NCBI GenBank assembly: GCA_036525185.1
Contig: DATDAW010000013.1
Span: 1 to 31,046, forward strand
DNA: 31,046 bases
DNA from: DATDAW01 sp036525185
Lineage (GTDB): Bacteria > Verrucomicrobiota > Verrucomicrobiia > Chthoniobacterales > DASVRZ01
Direction of reading: 5' to 3'
Under the pieces are notes generated by a model, which had not been told where the DNA came from, searched no databases, and saw only the letters and a program-made list of their open reading frames with translations. Positions 1 through 8,327 of the stretch are shown here, piece by piece (the first letter of the stretch is position 1; each line of letters begins with the position of its first letter). The position numbers were made by a program, and so were the translations under genes.

Positions 1-456
1 AAGTCCAAAGAGGTGATAGCTGCCACGCCTTCGGAAACGTGGAAATCTTTCACAAGGATTTCAAGCATGTCCGGCTCCAAGCCTTTTCTCCTACGTGTTG
101 GCCTTCCCATTCCCCAGCAATGCTTTCTGGAAGGCACGGGAGTCGATGCGAAGCGAGTCTGCTATTTTCACAATGGCGCTATTTCACAGGTGGTTACAAA
201 ATGGGACGAGCCATCCACAATTGAGCTGAAAATCATAGGTTCTACGCTGGCCGGCCGGCACTGGCTGTCATTTCAAAATGCAGGGTATCAGTTGATTCCA
301 ACGGAACGCGGTACTCTGCTGGTCAGACACACCAGCATTGGAACCAGGCTCTATCCTCGGTGGTATTGGCGACCGTTGGAGCAATGGGGCGTTTTGTCGG
401 AGCACAGCTATGTACTCCAGAATATCAAACGCATCGCAGAAGAAAGGCGGAAATAG
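1..456 (+). CDS. SRPBCC-family protein, 5'-truncated by window edge
   Basis: The reading frame is open from base 1 and ends at a TAG at 454-456, so the start probably lies outside the window. The GTG at 13 is not needed as a start. The visible segment opens with an 'AATPSETW' stretch, as seen at the start of START/polyketide-cyclase-like (SRPBCC) domains. It continues with 'GAKR'-like turns (here GVDAKRVCYF), 'GRHWLSF', and a closing 'LYPRWYWRPLEQWG' segment followed by a basic helix. These proteins have a helix-grip fold that binds hydrophobic ligands, and the ligand here is unknown. The gene lies 103 bp upstream of an ABC permease on the same strand and may share its operon. The family call rests on the overall pattern, not on catalytic residues. 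Confidence 0.6.
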   Translation, partial: KSKEVIAATPSETWKSFTRISSMSGSKPFLLRVGLPIPQQCFLEGTGVDAKRVCYFHNGAISQVVTKWDEPSTIELKIIGSTLAGRHWLSFQNAGYQLIPTERGTLLVRHTSIGTRLYPRWYWRPLEQWGVLSEHSYVLQNIKRIAEERRK

Positions 457-559
457 TCGCAGCGATCCCGGTCGCAAGAGGCAACGAACCGGCGGCCTGC
501 ACTTGGCGAACGCGAAAAGCGCGTGACCTGCATGGGCATGTAAACTACAACACCGATTC

Positions 560-2254
560 GTGTCCCGGACTTTTGCGATTGCTACTTATTTGCTTGTGGC
601 CGCGTTCTTTGGCGCGTTTTTCATTTATCCAACGGTGCTCACGGTCGGCGGGGCATTCCTGGATGCACGAGGCGGCCTGACGCTGGATTACATTTTGGAG
701 GTTTTCCGGAATCCATTGTATCGCGATGGGTTGATCAACGCGTTCCTGCTGGCATTGGCAAGCACGGCGGGGACAATCGTCATTGCACTGCCGCTGGCGT
801 GGCTATCGGATCGATTTGAGTTTCCAGGGAAAAAATGGCTGACAGCCCTGGTGCTGGTGCCAATGATTTTGCCGCCATTTGTGGGGGCTATCGGACTGAA
901 GCAAATCCTTGGCTTGCACGGGGGTTTAAACGCCTTGCTGGTGAAAATCGGGATGGTCGCGCCGGAAAACGCGTTCGATTGGTTGGGCGAAGGACGGTTT
1001 TGGGGTGTCGTCATCCTGAACGCGCTGCATTTGTATCCCATTCTGTTTTTGAATCTTACGGCGGTGCTGGCAAACGTGGATCCCGCTCTGGATGAAGCGG
1101 CGGAGAATCTGGGTTCGACGGGTTTCAGGAAATTCCGAAAGGTGACGTTGCCTCTGATCATGCCGGGTTTTTTCGCGGGCGGGACGATCGTTTTCATTTG
1201 GGCTTTCACCGAATTGGGTGTGCCTCTGATGTTCGACTATGCGCGCGTGACGCCGGTGCAGATTTTTTACGGGATCAAAGACATCGCAGGGAACCCGTTT
1301 CCGTATGCATTGGTTGCGGTGATGCTGGCCAGCACGGTGTTGCTATATTTGTTGAGCAAGGTGCTCTTCGGGCGGAATTCCCATGCGATGATGGCAAAGG
1401 CGACGACCGCAGGTGGCGCTCGTCCGGCCGGAAAGATCGCGGGGCTGATTTGCCTGGTGGCGTTTGGCGGGATAACGGCATTGGCGATTTTGCCACATCT
1501 CGGAGTGGTACTGGTGGCGTTTTCCGGGGATTGGTATGGGACGGTTTTGCCGCAACGGTTCGGCTTGGAGCATTTTCAGACCGCATTGGGTCACGGGCTG
1601 ACGGTGCCGTCAATCGGCAACAGCCTGAAATACGCGGCGATTTCGACGGGATTTGATCTGATCGCCGGGACAGCCATTGCGTATGTGGTTGTCCGGACGA
1701 ATCTTCCGGGACGAAATTTGCTGGATGCGACTGCGATGCTGCCGCTGGCCGTGCCGGGACTGGTGCTGGCCTTTGGGTATTTGGCAATGACGCAGGAGGG
1801 GAAACCATTTGCGTGGATGAATCCGGTAAGCAATCCCACGCTGCTCCTGTGCGTGGCGTACGCCGTGCGCCGTCTGCCTTATGTCGTACGCGCAGCCGCC
1901 GCCGGTTTTCAACAAACGAGCGTGACTTTGGAGGAGGCGGCGCAAAATCTCGGTGCATCGCCGCTGCGGGCCCTGTGGAAAGTGACGTTGCCGCTCATCA
2001 CGGCGAATCTTCTGGCGGGCGGTTTGCTCGCGTTTTCATTTGCGATGCTGGAGGTGTCCGATTCGTTGATCCTGGCACAGAAACAGCAGTATTTCCCGAT
2101 CACGAAGGCCATTTACGAGCTTTCGATGCTGCTCGGCGACGGCCGTTTCGTTGCCGCGGCGCTCGGGGTGTGGGCGATGGTCTTTCTCGGGACGACGATC
2201 CTGGTTGCGAATGTGATTCTCGGGAAGAAATTGGGTTCGATTTTTCGGGTGTGA
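560..2254 (+). CDS. two-domain ABC transporter permease (probably ferric iron type)
   Basis: This 564-residue integral membrane protein has two tandem binding-protein-dependent permease domains, roughly residues 60-270 and 340-560. Each domain carries the EAA loop that docks the ATPase: 'DEAAENLGSTGFRKFRKVTLP' in the first half (slightly shortened here in meaning, with the conserved EAA, G and LP) and 'EEAAQNLGASP' followed by VTLPLI in the second. A fused double permease of this length is typical of the FbpB/AfuB ferric-iron and related transporters. The substrate is inferred from that architecture only. No binding protein or ATPase gene follows, so they may lie upstream of the window. The start is GTG at 560, the first start after the in-frame stop at 524, and it has no clear ribosome-binding site. 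Confidence 0.85.
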   Translation: MSRTFAIATYLLVAAFFGAFFIYPTVLTVGGAFLDARGGLTLDYILEVFRNPLYRDGLINAFLLALASTAGTIVIALPLAWLSDRFEFPGKKWLTALVLVPMILPPFVGAIGLKQILGLHGGLNALLVKIGMVAPENAFDWLGEGRFWGVVILNALHLYPILFLNLTAVLANVDPALDEAAENLGSTGFRKFRKVTLPLIMPGFFAGGTIVFIWAFTELGVPLMFDYARVTPVQIFYGIKDIAGNPFPYALVAVMLASTVLLYLLSKVLFGRNSHAMMAKATTAGGARPAGKIAGLICLVAFGGITALAILPHLGVVLVAFSGDWYGTVLPQRFGLEHFQTALGHGLTVPSIGNSLKYAAISTGFDLIAGTAIAYVVVRTNLPGRNLLDATAMLPLAVPGLVLAFGYLAMTQEGKPFAWMNPVSNPTLLLCVAYAVRRLPYVVRAAAAGFQQTSVTLEEAAQNLGASPLRALWKVTLPLITANLLAGGLLAFSFAMLEVSDSLILAQKQQYFPITKAIYELSMLLGDGRFVAAALGVWAMVFLGTTILVANVILGKKLGSIFRV

Positions 2255-2296
2255 ATTCAAGACCTGAAACCCGAAATCTGAGATCTGATAATTTTT

Positions 2297-3082
2297 ATGA
2301 ACACAATGCACGAAGTGGACTACGAAATTCACGGAGACGACCTGCAGTTTGTCGAGATCGAGCTCGATCCCCAGGAAGCAGCTGTCGCGGAAGCGGGGGC
2401 GATGATGTACATGGATGACGGGATCGGGATGGAGACGGTTTTTGGCGATGGGTCGACTTCGCAGGGGAAGGGGTTGCTGGGCAGTCTGCTCGGGGCGGGA
2501 AAGCGGTTGTTGACCGGCGAGTCGCTCTTTACGACGGTTTTTCAGAATCAAGGCACGGGGAAAAAGCGGGTGGCGTTTGCGGCGCCGTATCCGGGGCGGA
2601 TTGTTCCAGTACATTTGGCTGAGTTGGGTGGCGAATTGCTTGCCCAAAAGGATTCCTTTCTCTGTGCGGCAAAGGGTGTGAGTCTGGGGATCGCCTTTCA
2701 GCGCAAGCTCGGAGTCGGCCTTTTCGGTGGTGAAGGTTTTATCCTCCAACGGCTGCAAGGCGACGGCTGGGCATTCATTCACGCGGGCGGAGCGCTGGTT
2801 GAAAAGGAATTGCCGCCGGGACAGACGTTGCGTGTCGACACGGGCTGTCTCGTTGCGTTCACGCCGACGGTCAGCTATGACATCCAGATGGTGAAGGGGG
2901 TCAAGACTGCGTTATTCGGCGGCGAAGGCCTGTTTTTCGCGACCCTGCGCGGTCCAGGCAAAGTGTGGTTGCAGTCATTGCCGCTGAGCCGGCTCGCAGG
3001 GCGGATCCTAGCCGCGGCGGGAGGCGGAAAAGAGGAGGGATCAATCCTTGGCGGTCTGGGGAATCTGCTCGATGGGGAGTAA
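2297..3082 (+). CDS. AIM24/TIGR00266-family protein
   Basis: The product has 261 residues and no signal peptide or membrane span. It matches the AIM24 family (TIGR00266), a beta-rich fold found in bacteria and in fungal mitochondria whose bacterial function is not established. Recognisable family features are the N-terminal 'EAGAMMYMDDGI' segment, a Gly-rich stretch with a GSLLGAGKRLLTGE-like turn near residue 65-80, and a C-terminal block containing 'GGEGLFFATLRGPGKVWLQS' followed by LPLSRLAGRI. The gene starts 42 bp after the permease on the same strand, after a simple-word AT-rich stretch. An alternative ATG lies three codons downstream. No strong Shine-Dalgarno sequence decides between them. 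Confidence 0.88.
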   Translation: MNTMHEVDYEIHGDDLQFVEIELDPQEAAVAEAGAMMYMDDGIGMETVFGDGSTSQGKGLLGSLLGAGKRLLTGESLFTTVFQNQGTGKKRVAFAAPYPGRIVPVHLAELGGELLAQKDSFLCAAKGVSLGIAFQRKLGVGLFGGEGFILQRLQGDGWAFIHAGGALVEKELPPGQTLRVDTGCLVAFTPTVSYDIQMVKGVKTALFGGEGLFFATLRGPGKVWLQSLPLSRLAGRILAAAGGGKEEGSILGGLGNLLDGE

Positions 3083-3103
3083 GGTTCTAGTTTTCGGGTT
3101 TCC

Positions 3104-3622
3104 GTGTTCAAATTTCCTTCCATCGTCGTACTGGCACTGGGGGCGAGCACGGTCGCGGTCCTCGTTTGGATGAATCGTGTTGAACCTATTCTGTCGGGAA
3201 CGGTGGATCGCATTTTGATCGAGAAATCGAAACGAATGATGAGCCTGTTTCGTGATGGAAAAATACTGAAGACCTATTCCATTGCTCTAGGTTTCAATCC
3301 GGAGGGCCATAAACAGCAGGAAGGCGATGGCCGGACGCCGGAGGGCATTTACTGGATCGACTGGCGAAATCCGCAAAGCAAATACCACCTTTCGCTGCAC
3401 ATTTCGTATCCCAACGCTGAAGACATCCAGTCTGCCGTCGCGTGCGGCGTTTCGCCAGGGTGCGATATCATGATCCATGGCTTGCCGAACGGCGCGGACA
3501 TTGCCGGAACGGGCTCTCTCGCGATGGATTGGACGGCGGGTTGCATTGCCGTAACCAACGCTGAGATCGAAGAAATTTGGGCTACCGTTCCGGATGGCGC
3601 AGAGGTCGAGATTCTGCCGTAG
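3104..3622 (+). CDS. L,D-transpeptidase (YkuD domain), membrane-anchored
   Basis: This 172-residue protein has a hydrophobic N-terminal segment (about residues 5-22) that should anchor it in the inner membrane or act as an uncleaved signal. The YkuD catalytic domain follows, with the conserved His in 'IMIHGLPNG' and the nucleophilic Cys in 'DWTAGCIAVTNAEI'. Enzymes of this family make 3-3 cross-links in peptidoglycan or attach proteins to it. The sequence also has the family's usual 'GDGRTPEGIYWID' substrate-loop motif. The start is GTG at 3104. The GGGGAG within the preceding gene's end lies about 20 bp upstream, which is rather far. It is codirectional with the AIM24 gene, 21 bp downstream of it. 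Confidence 0.88.
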   Translation: MFKFPSIVVLALGASTVAVLVWMNRVEPILSGTVDRILIEKSKRMMSLFRDGKILKTYSIALGFNPEGHKQQEGDGRTPEGIYWIDWRNPQSKYHLSLHISYPNAEDIQSAVACGVSPGCDIMIHGLPNGADIAGTGSLAMDWTAGCIAVTNAEIEEIWATVPDGAEVEILP

Positions 3623-3718
3623 GACGAGTTCAGAATTCCGCCTTCAGAAGGTCAGCAACGCGATCCTTCTTTGTCTTCTTGCTTTGTGCGCTTTGGAGTT
3701 AAACTCCACCCTTTGCGC

Positions 3719-4474
3719 ATGGAACCGGATTACAAAGTCAAACTCGAGGTCTTCGAAGGGCCCCTTGATCTGCTGCTTTATCTCATCAAGCAGGACGAGA
3801 TTGATATTTATGACGTCACGATCGAGCGGATCACGACTCAGTATCTGGCCTACATCGATGCCTTTAAGATGCTCGATCTTGATATCGCCGGCGATTTCCT
3901 CGTCATGGCAGCAAATCTCATTTACTTGAAAAGTCGCCGGCTGCTACCGGTGAGCCAGCAACCGCCGGAAGAGGACGTGGAAGAAGAGGATCCACGATGG
4001 GATCTCATTCGCCAACTCATTGAATACAAGAAGTTTAAGGACGCCGCAGCGCATCTGCATCTGCGTGAAATCGAACAGGAAAACCTGATCGCGCGTTCGC
4101 CTGAAAAACCGGATTTCGAGAAGCAGGATCCGCTGCTCGTCGGCGAGCTGGGCATCTTCGATCTCATCAATGCGTTTCAGAAAATCCTGAAGCGGCTCGA
4201 CGCGAAACGGGAGGATCTCCGCGAGATTTTTGAGGAAAACTTCACGGTTTCCGACAAGCTGGATTACATCCGCAAAGTGACCGCGACGGGCGCGCCGATG
4301 ACATTCACGGCGCTCTTTGCGCATGCCGCCTCACGCACGGAGGTCGTCGTGACGTTTCTGGCGTTGCTGGAATTGATCCGTATGAAGCTTCTGCGAGTTT
4401 TTCAGCCGGAGCCGTTCGATGAAATCGAAATTCACCGCGCGCCAGATGCTCAGGCCCACTTGGGGGCAACCTAG
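3719..4474 (+). CDS. scpA: segregation and condensation protein A
   Basis: ScpA is the kleisin subunit of the Smc-ScpA-ScpB condensin that compacts and separates chromosomes. The 251-residue product begins 'MEPDYKVKLEVFEGPLDLLL', the hallmark ScpA N-terminus. 'LIKQDEIDIYDVTIERITTQYL' features (key residues IDIYD and ITTQYL) and the 'GDFLVMAANLIYLKSR' helix follow. An acidic linker lies around residues 85-95, and a winged-helix-like C-terminus (TFTALF, VVTFLALLELIRMKLLRVFQ) would contact the Smc head. I chose the ATG at 3719 over an upstream in-frame TTG because homology begins exactly there. scpB is not next to it: the downstream neighbour is convergent, with only 9-11 bp between the stops. 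Confidence 0.93.
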   Translation: MEPDYKVKLEVFEGPLDLLLYLIKQDEIDIYDVTIERITTQYLAYIDAFKMLDLDIAGDFLVMAANLIYLKSRRLLPVSQQPPEEDVEEEDPRWDLIRQLIEYKKFKDAAAHLHLREIEQENLIARSPEKPDFEKQDPLLVGELGIFDLINAFQKILKRLDAKREDLREIFEENFTVSDKLDYIRKVTATGAPMTFTALFAHAASRTEVVVTFLALLELIRMKLLRVFQPEPFDEIEIHRAPDAQAHLGAT

Positions 4475-4485
4475 GACTCAGCGTA

Positions 4486-5958
4486 TCACAAATACTTCTC
4501 CCGCAGATACTTGATGTGGTGATCCGGGTTTGTCGGTTCGCCTGTAGCGAGGCGCATGAGGTCTTGCGGATCGTATTTCTGGCCGTGACGATGAACTTTC
4601 TCGCGAAGCCATTTCAGCAATGGCGCGTATTCGCCGGATTCCAGGCTCGCATCGAGACTTGGGATCTCGCGCCGGGCAGCGGCCATGAGCTGGGAGGCGT
4701 TCAGGTTACCCAGCGAATACGTCGGAAAATAGCCAAAACCGCCAAAACTCCAATGGATGTCTTGCAGACACCCTCGGGCATCATCCGGAACTTTCAGGTT
4801 GAAGCTTTTTTCGAAAAGTTCGTTCCAAGCGGACGGCAATCCTGCAGGCTCGAGATCTCCGTGGATAAGGGCAAGTTCGAGCTCGAATCGCAGCATGATG
4901 TGAAAATCGTAGGTCATTTCATCCGCTTCGACTCGAATGAATGAGGTCTGGACGGATTGCATGGCGGCCGTCACTTCGTCGATGCTGTAATTCGCCAGAT
5001 CGGGGAAATGCCGGAATGCCTTTGGGTACCAGTGTTTCCAAAAGGCCTTGGAGCGTCCCACCTGATTTTCCCAAAGACGCGACTGCGATTCGTGAATTCC
5101 CATCGAGATCGGCGAACCGCAGGGTGCGCCGAATTTTTCCTCGGGGAGGCCGAGTTCATAAAGCGCGTGGCCGGCTTCATGAAGGACGCCGTAGAGCGAG
5201 GTTCCGAAGACGTCCTCGTGGTAACGCGTCGTAATCCGCACATCGCGGGGTCCAAGCGTGGTGCAGAACGGGTGGGTGGTCGTATCCACGCGGCCTGTCT
5301 CGAAACTGTAACCGATCGCCCCTGCGACTTCCGCGTTGAATGCAGCTTGTGCGCTTTCGGGGAAAACGCCTCGCAGTTCAACTTTTGGACGATCCTGCGC
5401 CTGGCGTTTGTCATAAAGCGCCTTGAGTTGAGGACGAAGCTTGTCAAAAATCGCTTTTAGCTCCGCTGCAGAGGTGCCTGTTTCGTAAGTCTCGAGCAAC
5501 GCATCGTAGCGATCGTTTTCGTATCCCCAGAAGTCGGCGAGTTGTCTTGAGAAACCAAGCAACCGTTCCAGGCTGGGCTGAAACTTGGAAAAATCGGAGT
5601 GTTTTCTCGCGTCGATCCACTGCTCGCGGGCGAGCGTTTTTTCCTTTTCGAAACGCTCCACAAACTCGGTCGGGACGCGCGTCTCACGTTCGAATGTCCG
5701 TTTCCAACGGCGGATATTTGCGGCCTCATCGGAATCTGCCGCAAAACCTTGATCTTCAGCGGCTTTTATCCATTCACCGACTTCGGGCGCGGTGGTCAGT
5801 TTGTGGATCTGACCCGAAAGATACGCGAGCTGATCTGACCGGAAATCGAGTGCTTTCGGGGGGAGATACGTCTCTTGATCCCACATAAGAACATTGGCGG
5901 TGTTCGAAAGCAGGGAGATTTCCCGGGACCGTGCGAGGAGGTTGGAGTAGGCGTCCAT
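4486..5958 (-). CDS. M32-family metallocarboxypeptidase
   Basis: This 490-residue cytoplasmic protein matches the usual length of M32 (Taq/Pfu-type) carboxypeptidases, which remove C-terminal amino acids from peptides using a divalent metal. The zinc-binding motif is 'HEAGHALYE' at residues 260-268 (His260, Glu261, His264). The third ligand is Glu290 in 'HESQSRLWEN'. The family motif 'DVRITTRYHEDVF' lies at about 239-251, and 'MWDQETYLPP' lies near the N-terminus. There is no signal peptide. The gene is probably transcribed alone or after the TIM-barrel gene, 132 bp upstream, a space filled by a long imperfect palindrome. The ATG at 5956-5958 has no clear Shine-Dalgarno sequence. Confidence 0.93.
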   Translation of the reverse strand: MDAYSNLLARSREISLLSNTANVLMWDQETYLPPKALDFRSDQLAYLSGQIHKLTTAPEVGEWIKAAEDQGFAADSDEAANIRRWKRTFERETRVPTEFVERFEKEKTLAREQWIDARKHSDFSKFQPSLERLLGFSRQLADFWGYENDRYDALLETYETGTSAAELKAIFDKLRPQLKALYDKRQAQDRPKVELRGVFPESAQAAFNAEVAGAIGYSFETGRVDTTTHPFCTTLGPRDVRITTRYHEDVFGTSLYGVLHEAGHALYELGLPEEKFGAPCGSPISMGIHESQSRLWENQVGRSKAFWKHWYPKAFRHFPDLANYSIDEVTAAMQSVQTSFIRVEADEMTYDFHIMLRFELELALIHGDLEPAGLPSAWNELFEKSFNLKVPDDARGCLQDIHWSFGGFGYFPTYSLGNLNASQLMAAARREIPSLDASLESGEYAPLLKWLREKVHRHGQKYDPQDLMRLATGEPTNPDHHIKYLREKYL

Positions 5959-5983
5959 GCGGGAATCTTACTCGTGCTCCCAC

Positions 5984-6085
5984 TCGTAATCATAATCTTT
6001 CTTGCCTCGTCCCTCGTTCCTTCGCCGAACAGGGGCAAAGGCGAGAGACGGAAGATCAAGACCAGGAGTAAGAGTGTGATTACGA
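5984..6085. repeat. large imperfect inverted repeat between two minus-strand genes
   Basis: The arms are 5984-5999 (TCGTAATCATAATCTT) and 6070-6085 (AAGAGTGTGATTACGA). They pair at 14 of 16 positions. Inside the 70-nt loop, the CGTCCCTCG near 6008 faces CGAGAGACG near 6041, giving a nested shorter stem. The flanks are built of the same words (GATTACGA, GAGTAAGA, GAGCACGAG). It lies between the stop of the TIM-barrel gene (6091) and the start of the M32 gene (5958). It could be a dispersed palindromic element or an RNA structure. No T-tract marks it as a simple terminator. Confidence 0.6.
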
Positions 6086-6090
6086 AGGAG

Positions 6091-7116
6091 TCACGCTCTC
6101 ATTCCTTCCTCAAATGACGCGGCGGCGGCGGGGAAGCACAGGTGATCGCGCACGAAGGCAATACCGTTCGCGCTGGTGTAATCCAGATCGCGGTGAGCAC
6201 TCTCCGCTTCGACGACGAGCGGAGCAGTCTTGGCGCCGGTGATTTCCCGGTAACGCTGCGGATAGCCCACATGCAGAAGGAGTTCCGCATACCGGTTCAA
6301 ATTCAAATCGCCGCTTGGAAGGTCGGTGAACTGCATCCCACGTTTTGCCCATGAGGGTTCCATCGTCCTCAACGGAAACCCGGGGCGCACGACGTGGTTT
6401 TTCACGTGTGTGGCCACGATGCTCGGTCCGACTTTCAAAAAACGCGTTTCCCAAGATTCGCCTTCCCAGCAATGTGACGGGTCTGCGTTGACTGTAATGA
6501 CCGGATCGCCACCGGTGATTTCGAGTAATTGATTGAACTCATCCGCCGTTGCCGCTGCCGTGCCGGGATGAATTTCGTGCGCGAGGAAAATTCCGAGCTT
6601 TCGAGCGTGCTCGCGGATTTTGGCAGTTTTCATAACAAACCGCTCGCGGCCCTCCGCCAGGAGATCGTATCCTGGACCCGCCCAGAAGCCCCACGGGTAA
6701 CCGGTCGCCAATTCCCAGCCGAACGCGACTCCCCAAAACATCGGCAAAATCCTCACGCCCAATTCTGCGCATAAGTCCAACAACTGCAGAATGTAAGCTT
6801 CAGCCCACGCTTCGGTATCCGCAGCCGATTTTCCGGCGACGTCCGCTGGAACAAATCGCTTCACTGTGGAACTCCCCGTCCACGCGCTGGTATGTACCCA
6901 AAACGGGCAATGCCCGGAAACGCCGTCGAGAAGCAGATCGTTCGCCTCGAACGTATCTTTGATTGCTTTCGCGGGCTGAAATTTCCCGCCGCTTTCCAAC
7001 ATGAAATTACTCGGTTGCGCCCCTTTGGCACCGGACTTTTTGGCGTAGGCAAGAAAGTCGCCGAGAGATTTCGCGCCGTGCTGGGCGCCTTCGATTGAGG
7101 GGTGATAGATGGACAT
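6091..7116 (-). CDS. sugar phosphate isomerase/epimerase-like TIM-barrel protein
   Basis: The product has 341 residues and the layout of the xylose-isomerase-like TIM-barrel (AP endonuclease 2) superfamily. Its members isomerise or epimerise sugars and inositols with a divalent metal. Likely metal ligands sit at strand ends in the usual order: Glu in 'LAHEIHPG', Asp in 'TVNADPSHCWEG', His in 'VATHVKNHVV' and Glu in 'LVVEAESAH'. There is no signal peptide, so it should act in the cytoplasm. The substrate cannot be read from the sequence and no sugar-catabolic genes adjoin it. It follows the second pilT by 70 bp. That spacer forms a strong hairpin, which suggests that transcription or translation is separated from pilT. 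Confidence 0.82.
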   Translation of the reverse strand: MSIYHPSIEGAQHGAKSLGDFLAYAKKSGAKGAQPSNFMLESGGKFQPAKAIKDTFEANDLLLDGVSGHCPFWVHTSAWTGSSTVKRFVPADVAGKSAADTEAWAEAYILQLLDLCAELGVRILPMFWGVAFGWELATGYPWGFWAGPGYDLLAEGRERFVMKTAKIREHARKLGIFLAHEIHPGTAAATADEFNQLLEITGGDPVITVNADPSHCWEGESWETRFLKVGPSIVATHVKNHVVRPGFPLRTMEPSWAKRGMQFTDLPSGDLNLNRYAELLLHVGYPQRYREITGAKTAPLVVEAESAHRDLDYTSANGIAFVRDHLCFPAAAASFEEGMRA

Positions 7117-7138
7117 GGGGTAAGTTCTCAGGGTTCAG

Positions 7139-7187
7139 GATTCAGCTTTCAGAAAAAACGCGCGGGAGCACGTCTGAAAACTGAATC
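7139..7187 (-). repeat. 15-bp stem hairpin directly after the second pilT
   Basis: On the minus strand, 7187-7173 (GATTCAGTTTTCAGA) and 7153-7139 (TCTGAAAGCTGAATC) form a continuous 15-pair RNA stem with one G-U pair and a 19-nt loop. On the plus strand the same position is a C/A mismatch, so the structure favours minus-strand RNA. The outer base of the stem is the last base of the pilT stop codon. No U-tract follows the stem, although a TTTTTT run sits on the 3' side of the loop. It may protect the 3' end of the pilT transcript, attenuate read-through, or be a mobile palindromic element. Confidence 0.7.
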
Positions 7188-8311
7188 TATCTCCTTTTTC
7201 CTTTATCATCCTGAGCCGCGCCGGAGGAATTCCCGAGCCCTACTTCGTCCGGCGGGAGAAAGAGCTTAAACCGACCTTTGTCGATGGCTTTCATATAGGC
7301 TTCGTGTGGGGTGACGTGGCCGTGTTGGAGATGATACCAGATGGCGTCGTCCATGAACTGCATGCCTTCGCCTTTGCCGCCGACGATGACGTCCTGCAAT
7401 TTCTGTGTCGCACCTTCCCGGATGATGGCCGAGACAGCGCTGTTCGAAACGAGGATTTCGTTGACTGCGACGCGACCGCCACCGGCTTCGGCGCTTTTTT
7501 TGAGCAGGAGCTGGGCTACGACGCCGCGGAGTGACGCAGAAAGCATGGTCCGGACCTGGGCCTGTTGATCCGCAGGGAAAACGTCGATGAGACGGTCCAC
7601 GGTTTTGCGGGCGTTGTTTGTGTGCAACGTGCCGAAGACGAGGAGGCCGGTCTCTGCGGCAGTCAACGCGAGGGAGATGGTTTCCAGGTCGCGCATTTCG
7701 CCTACGAGCACGATGTCGGCGTCTTCGCGGAGGGCGGCTTTGAGGCCGGCCGGGAACGTCGAGGCGTGTTCGGGGACTTCACGCTGCGTAATGACGCTTT
7801 TCTTGCTTACATGCACGAATTCGATCGGCTCCTCGATCGTGATGATATGCCGCGAAAAGTTCGAATTGATGTAATCGATGAGGGCTGCGAGTGTCGTCGA
7901 CTTTCCTGATCCGGTCGGGCCGGTGACGAGTACAATACCGCCGCGGAGATTCCCGAAATCTTTCACAACTGCCGGGATTCCAAGCTGTTCCAACGTCGCG
8001 ATCTTGGTCGGAATCAGTCGGAAAACCGCGCCGTAGCCGTTGATTTGCTTGAGGTAGTTGCAACGAAAACGCGCCTCCTCGTTCATCTCATAGGCGAAAT
8101 CGTAGTCGCCGCGTTCGTGAAAAGTCTGCCAGCCTTTCTCACTGCATATTTCGTGCAGCATGTATTCGATTTCCGCGTGTTCGAGGATCTCGTCACGGAT
8201 CTGCATGACGTCGCCGTGACGCCGGATTTTCGGCGGTTGCCCCTGGCCCAGGTGCAAATCGGAAGCGCCTGCGTTGATGAGGTACTGAAAAAACTGGTCG
8301 ATGTAGGCCAT
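7187..8311 (-). CDS. pilT: PilT-type twitching motility ATPase (second copy)
   Basis: This 374-residue ATPase belongs to the PilT/PilU family that powers type IV pilus retraction at the inner membrane base. It has the PilT N-terminal PAS-like domain with 'GASDLHLGQGQPP' at residues 15-27, a canonical Walker A 'GPTGSGKS' at 131-138, the Asp box 'IITIEEPIEFV', Walker B 'REDADIVLVGEMRDLETI', the His box 'GTLHTNNARKTVDR', and a VSAIIRE version of the C-terminal AIRNLIRE retraction motif. It lies 16 bp after the first pilT and is surely cotranscribed with it. No pilin or other T4P gene is nearby. The C-terminal tail is polar and basic. Confidence 0.93.
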   Translation of the reverse strand: MAYIDQFFQYLINAGASDLHLGQGQPPKIRRHGDVMQIRDEILEHAEIEYMLHEICSEKGWQTFHERGDYDFAYEMNEEARFRCNYLKQINGYGAVFRLIPTKIATLEQLGIPAVVKDFGNLRGGIVLVTGPTGSGKSTTLAALIDYINSNFSRHIITIEEPIEFVHVSKKSVITQREVPEHASTFPAGLKAALREDADIVLVGEMRDLETISLALTAAETGLLVFGTLHTNNARKTVDRLIDVFPADQQAQVRTMLSASLRGVVAQLLLKKSAEAGGGRVAVNEILVSNSAVSAIIREGATQKLQDVIVGGKGEGMQFMDDAIWYHLQHGHVTPHEAYMKAIDKGRFKLFLPPDEVGLGNSSGAAQDDKGKRR

Positions 8312-8327
8312 GAGGGATTTTTTCAGT

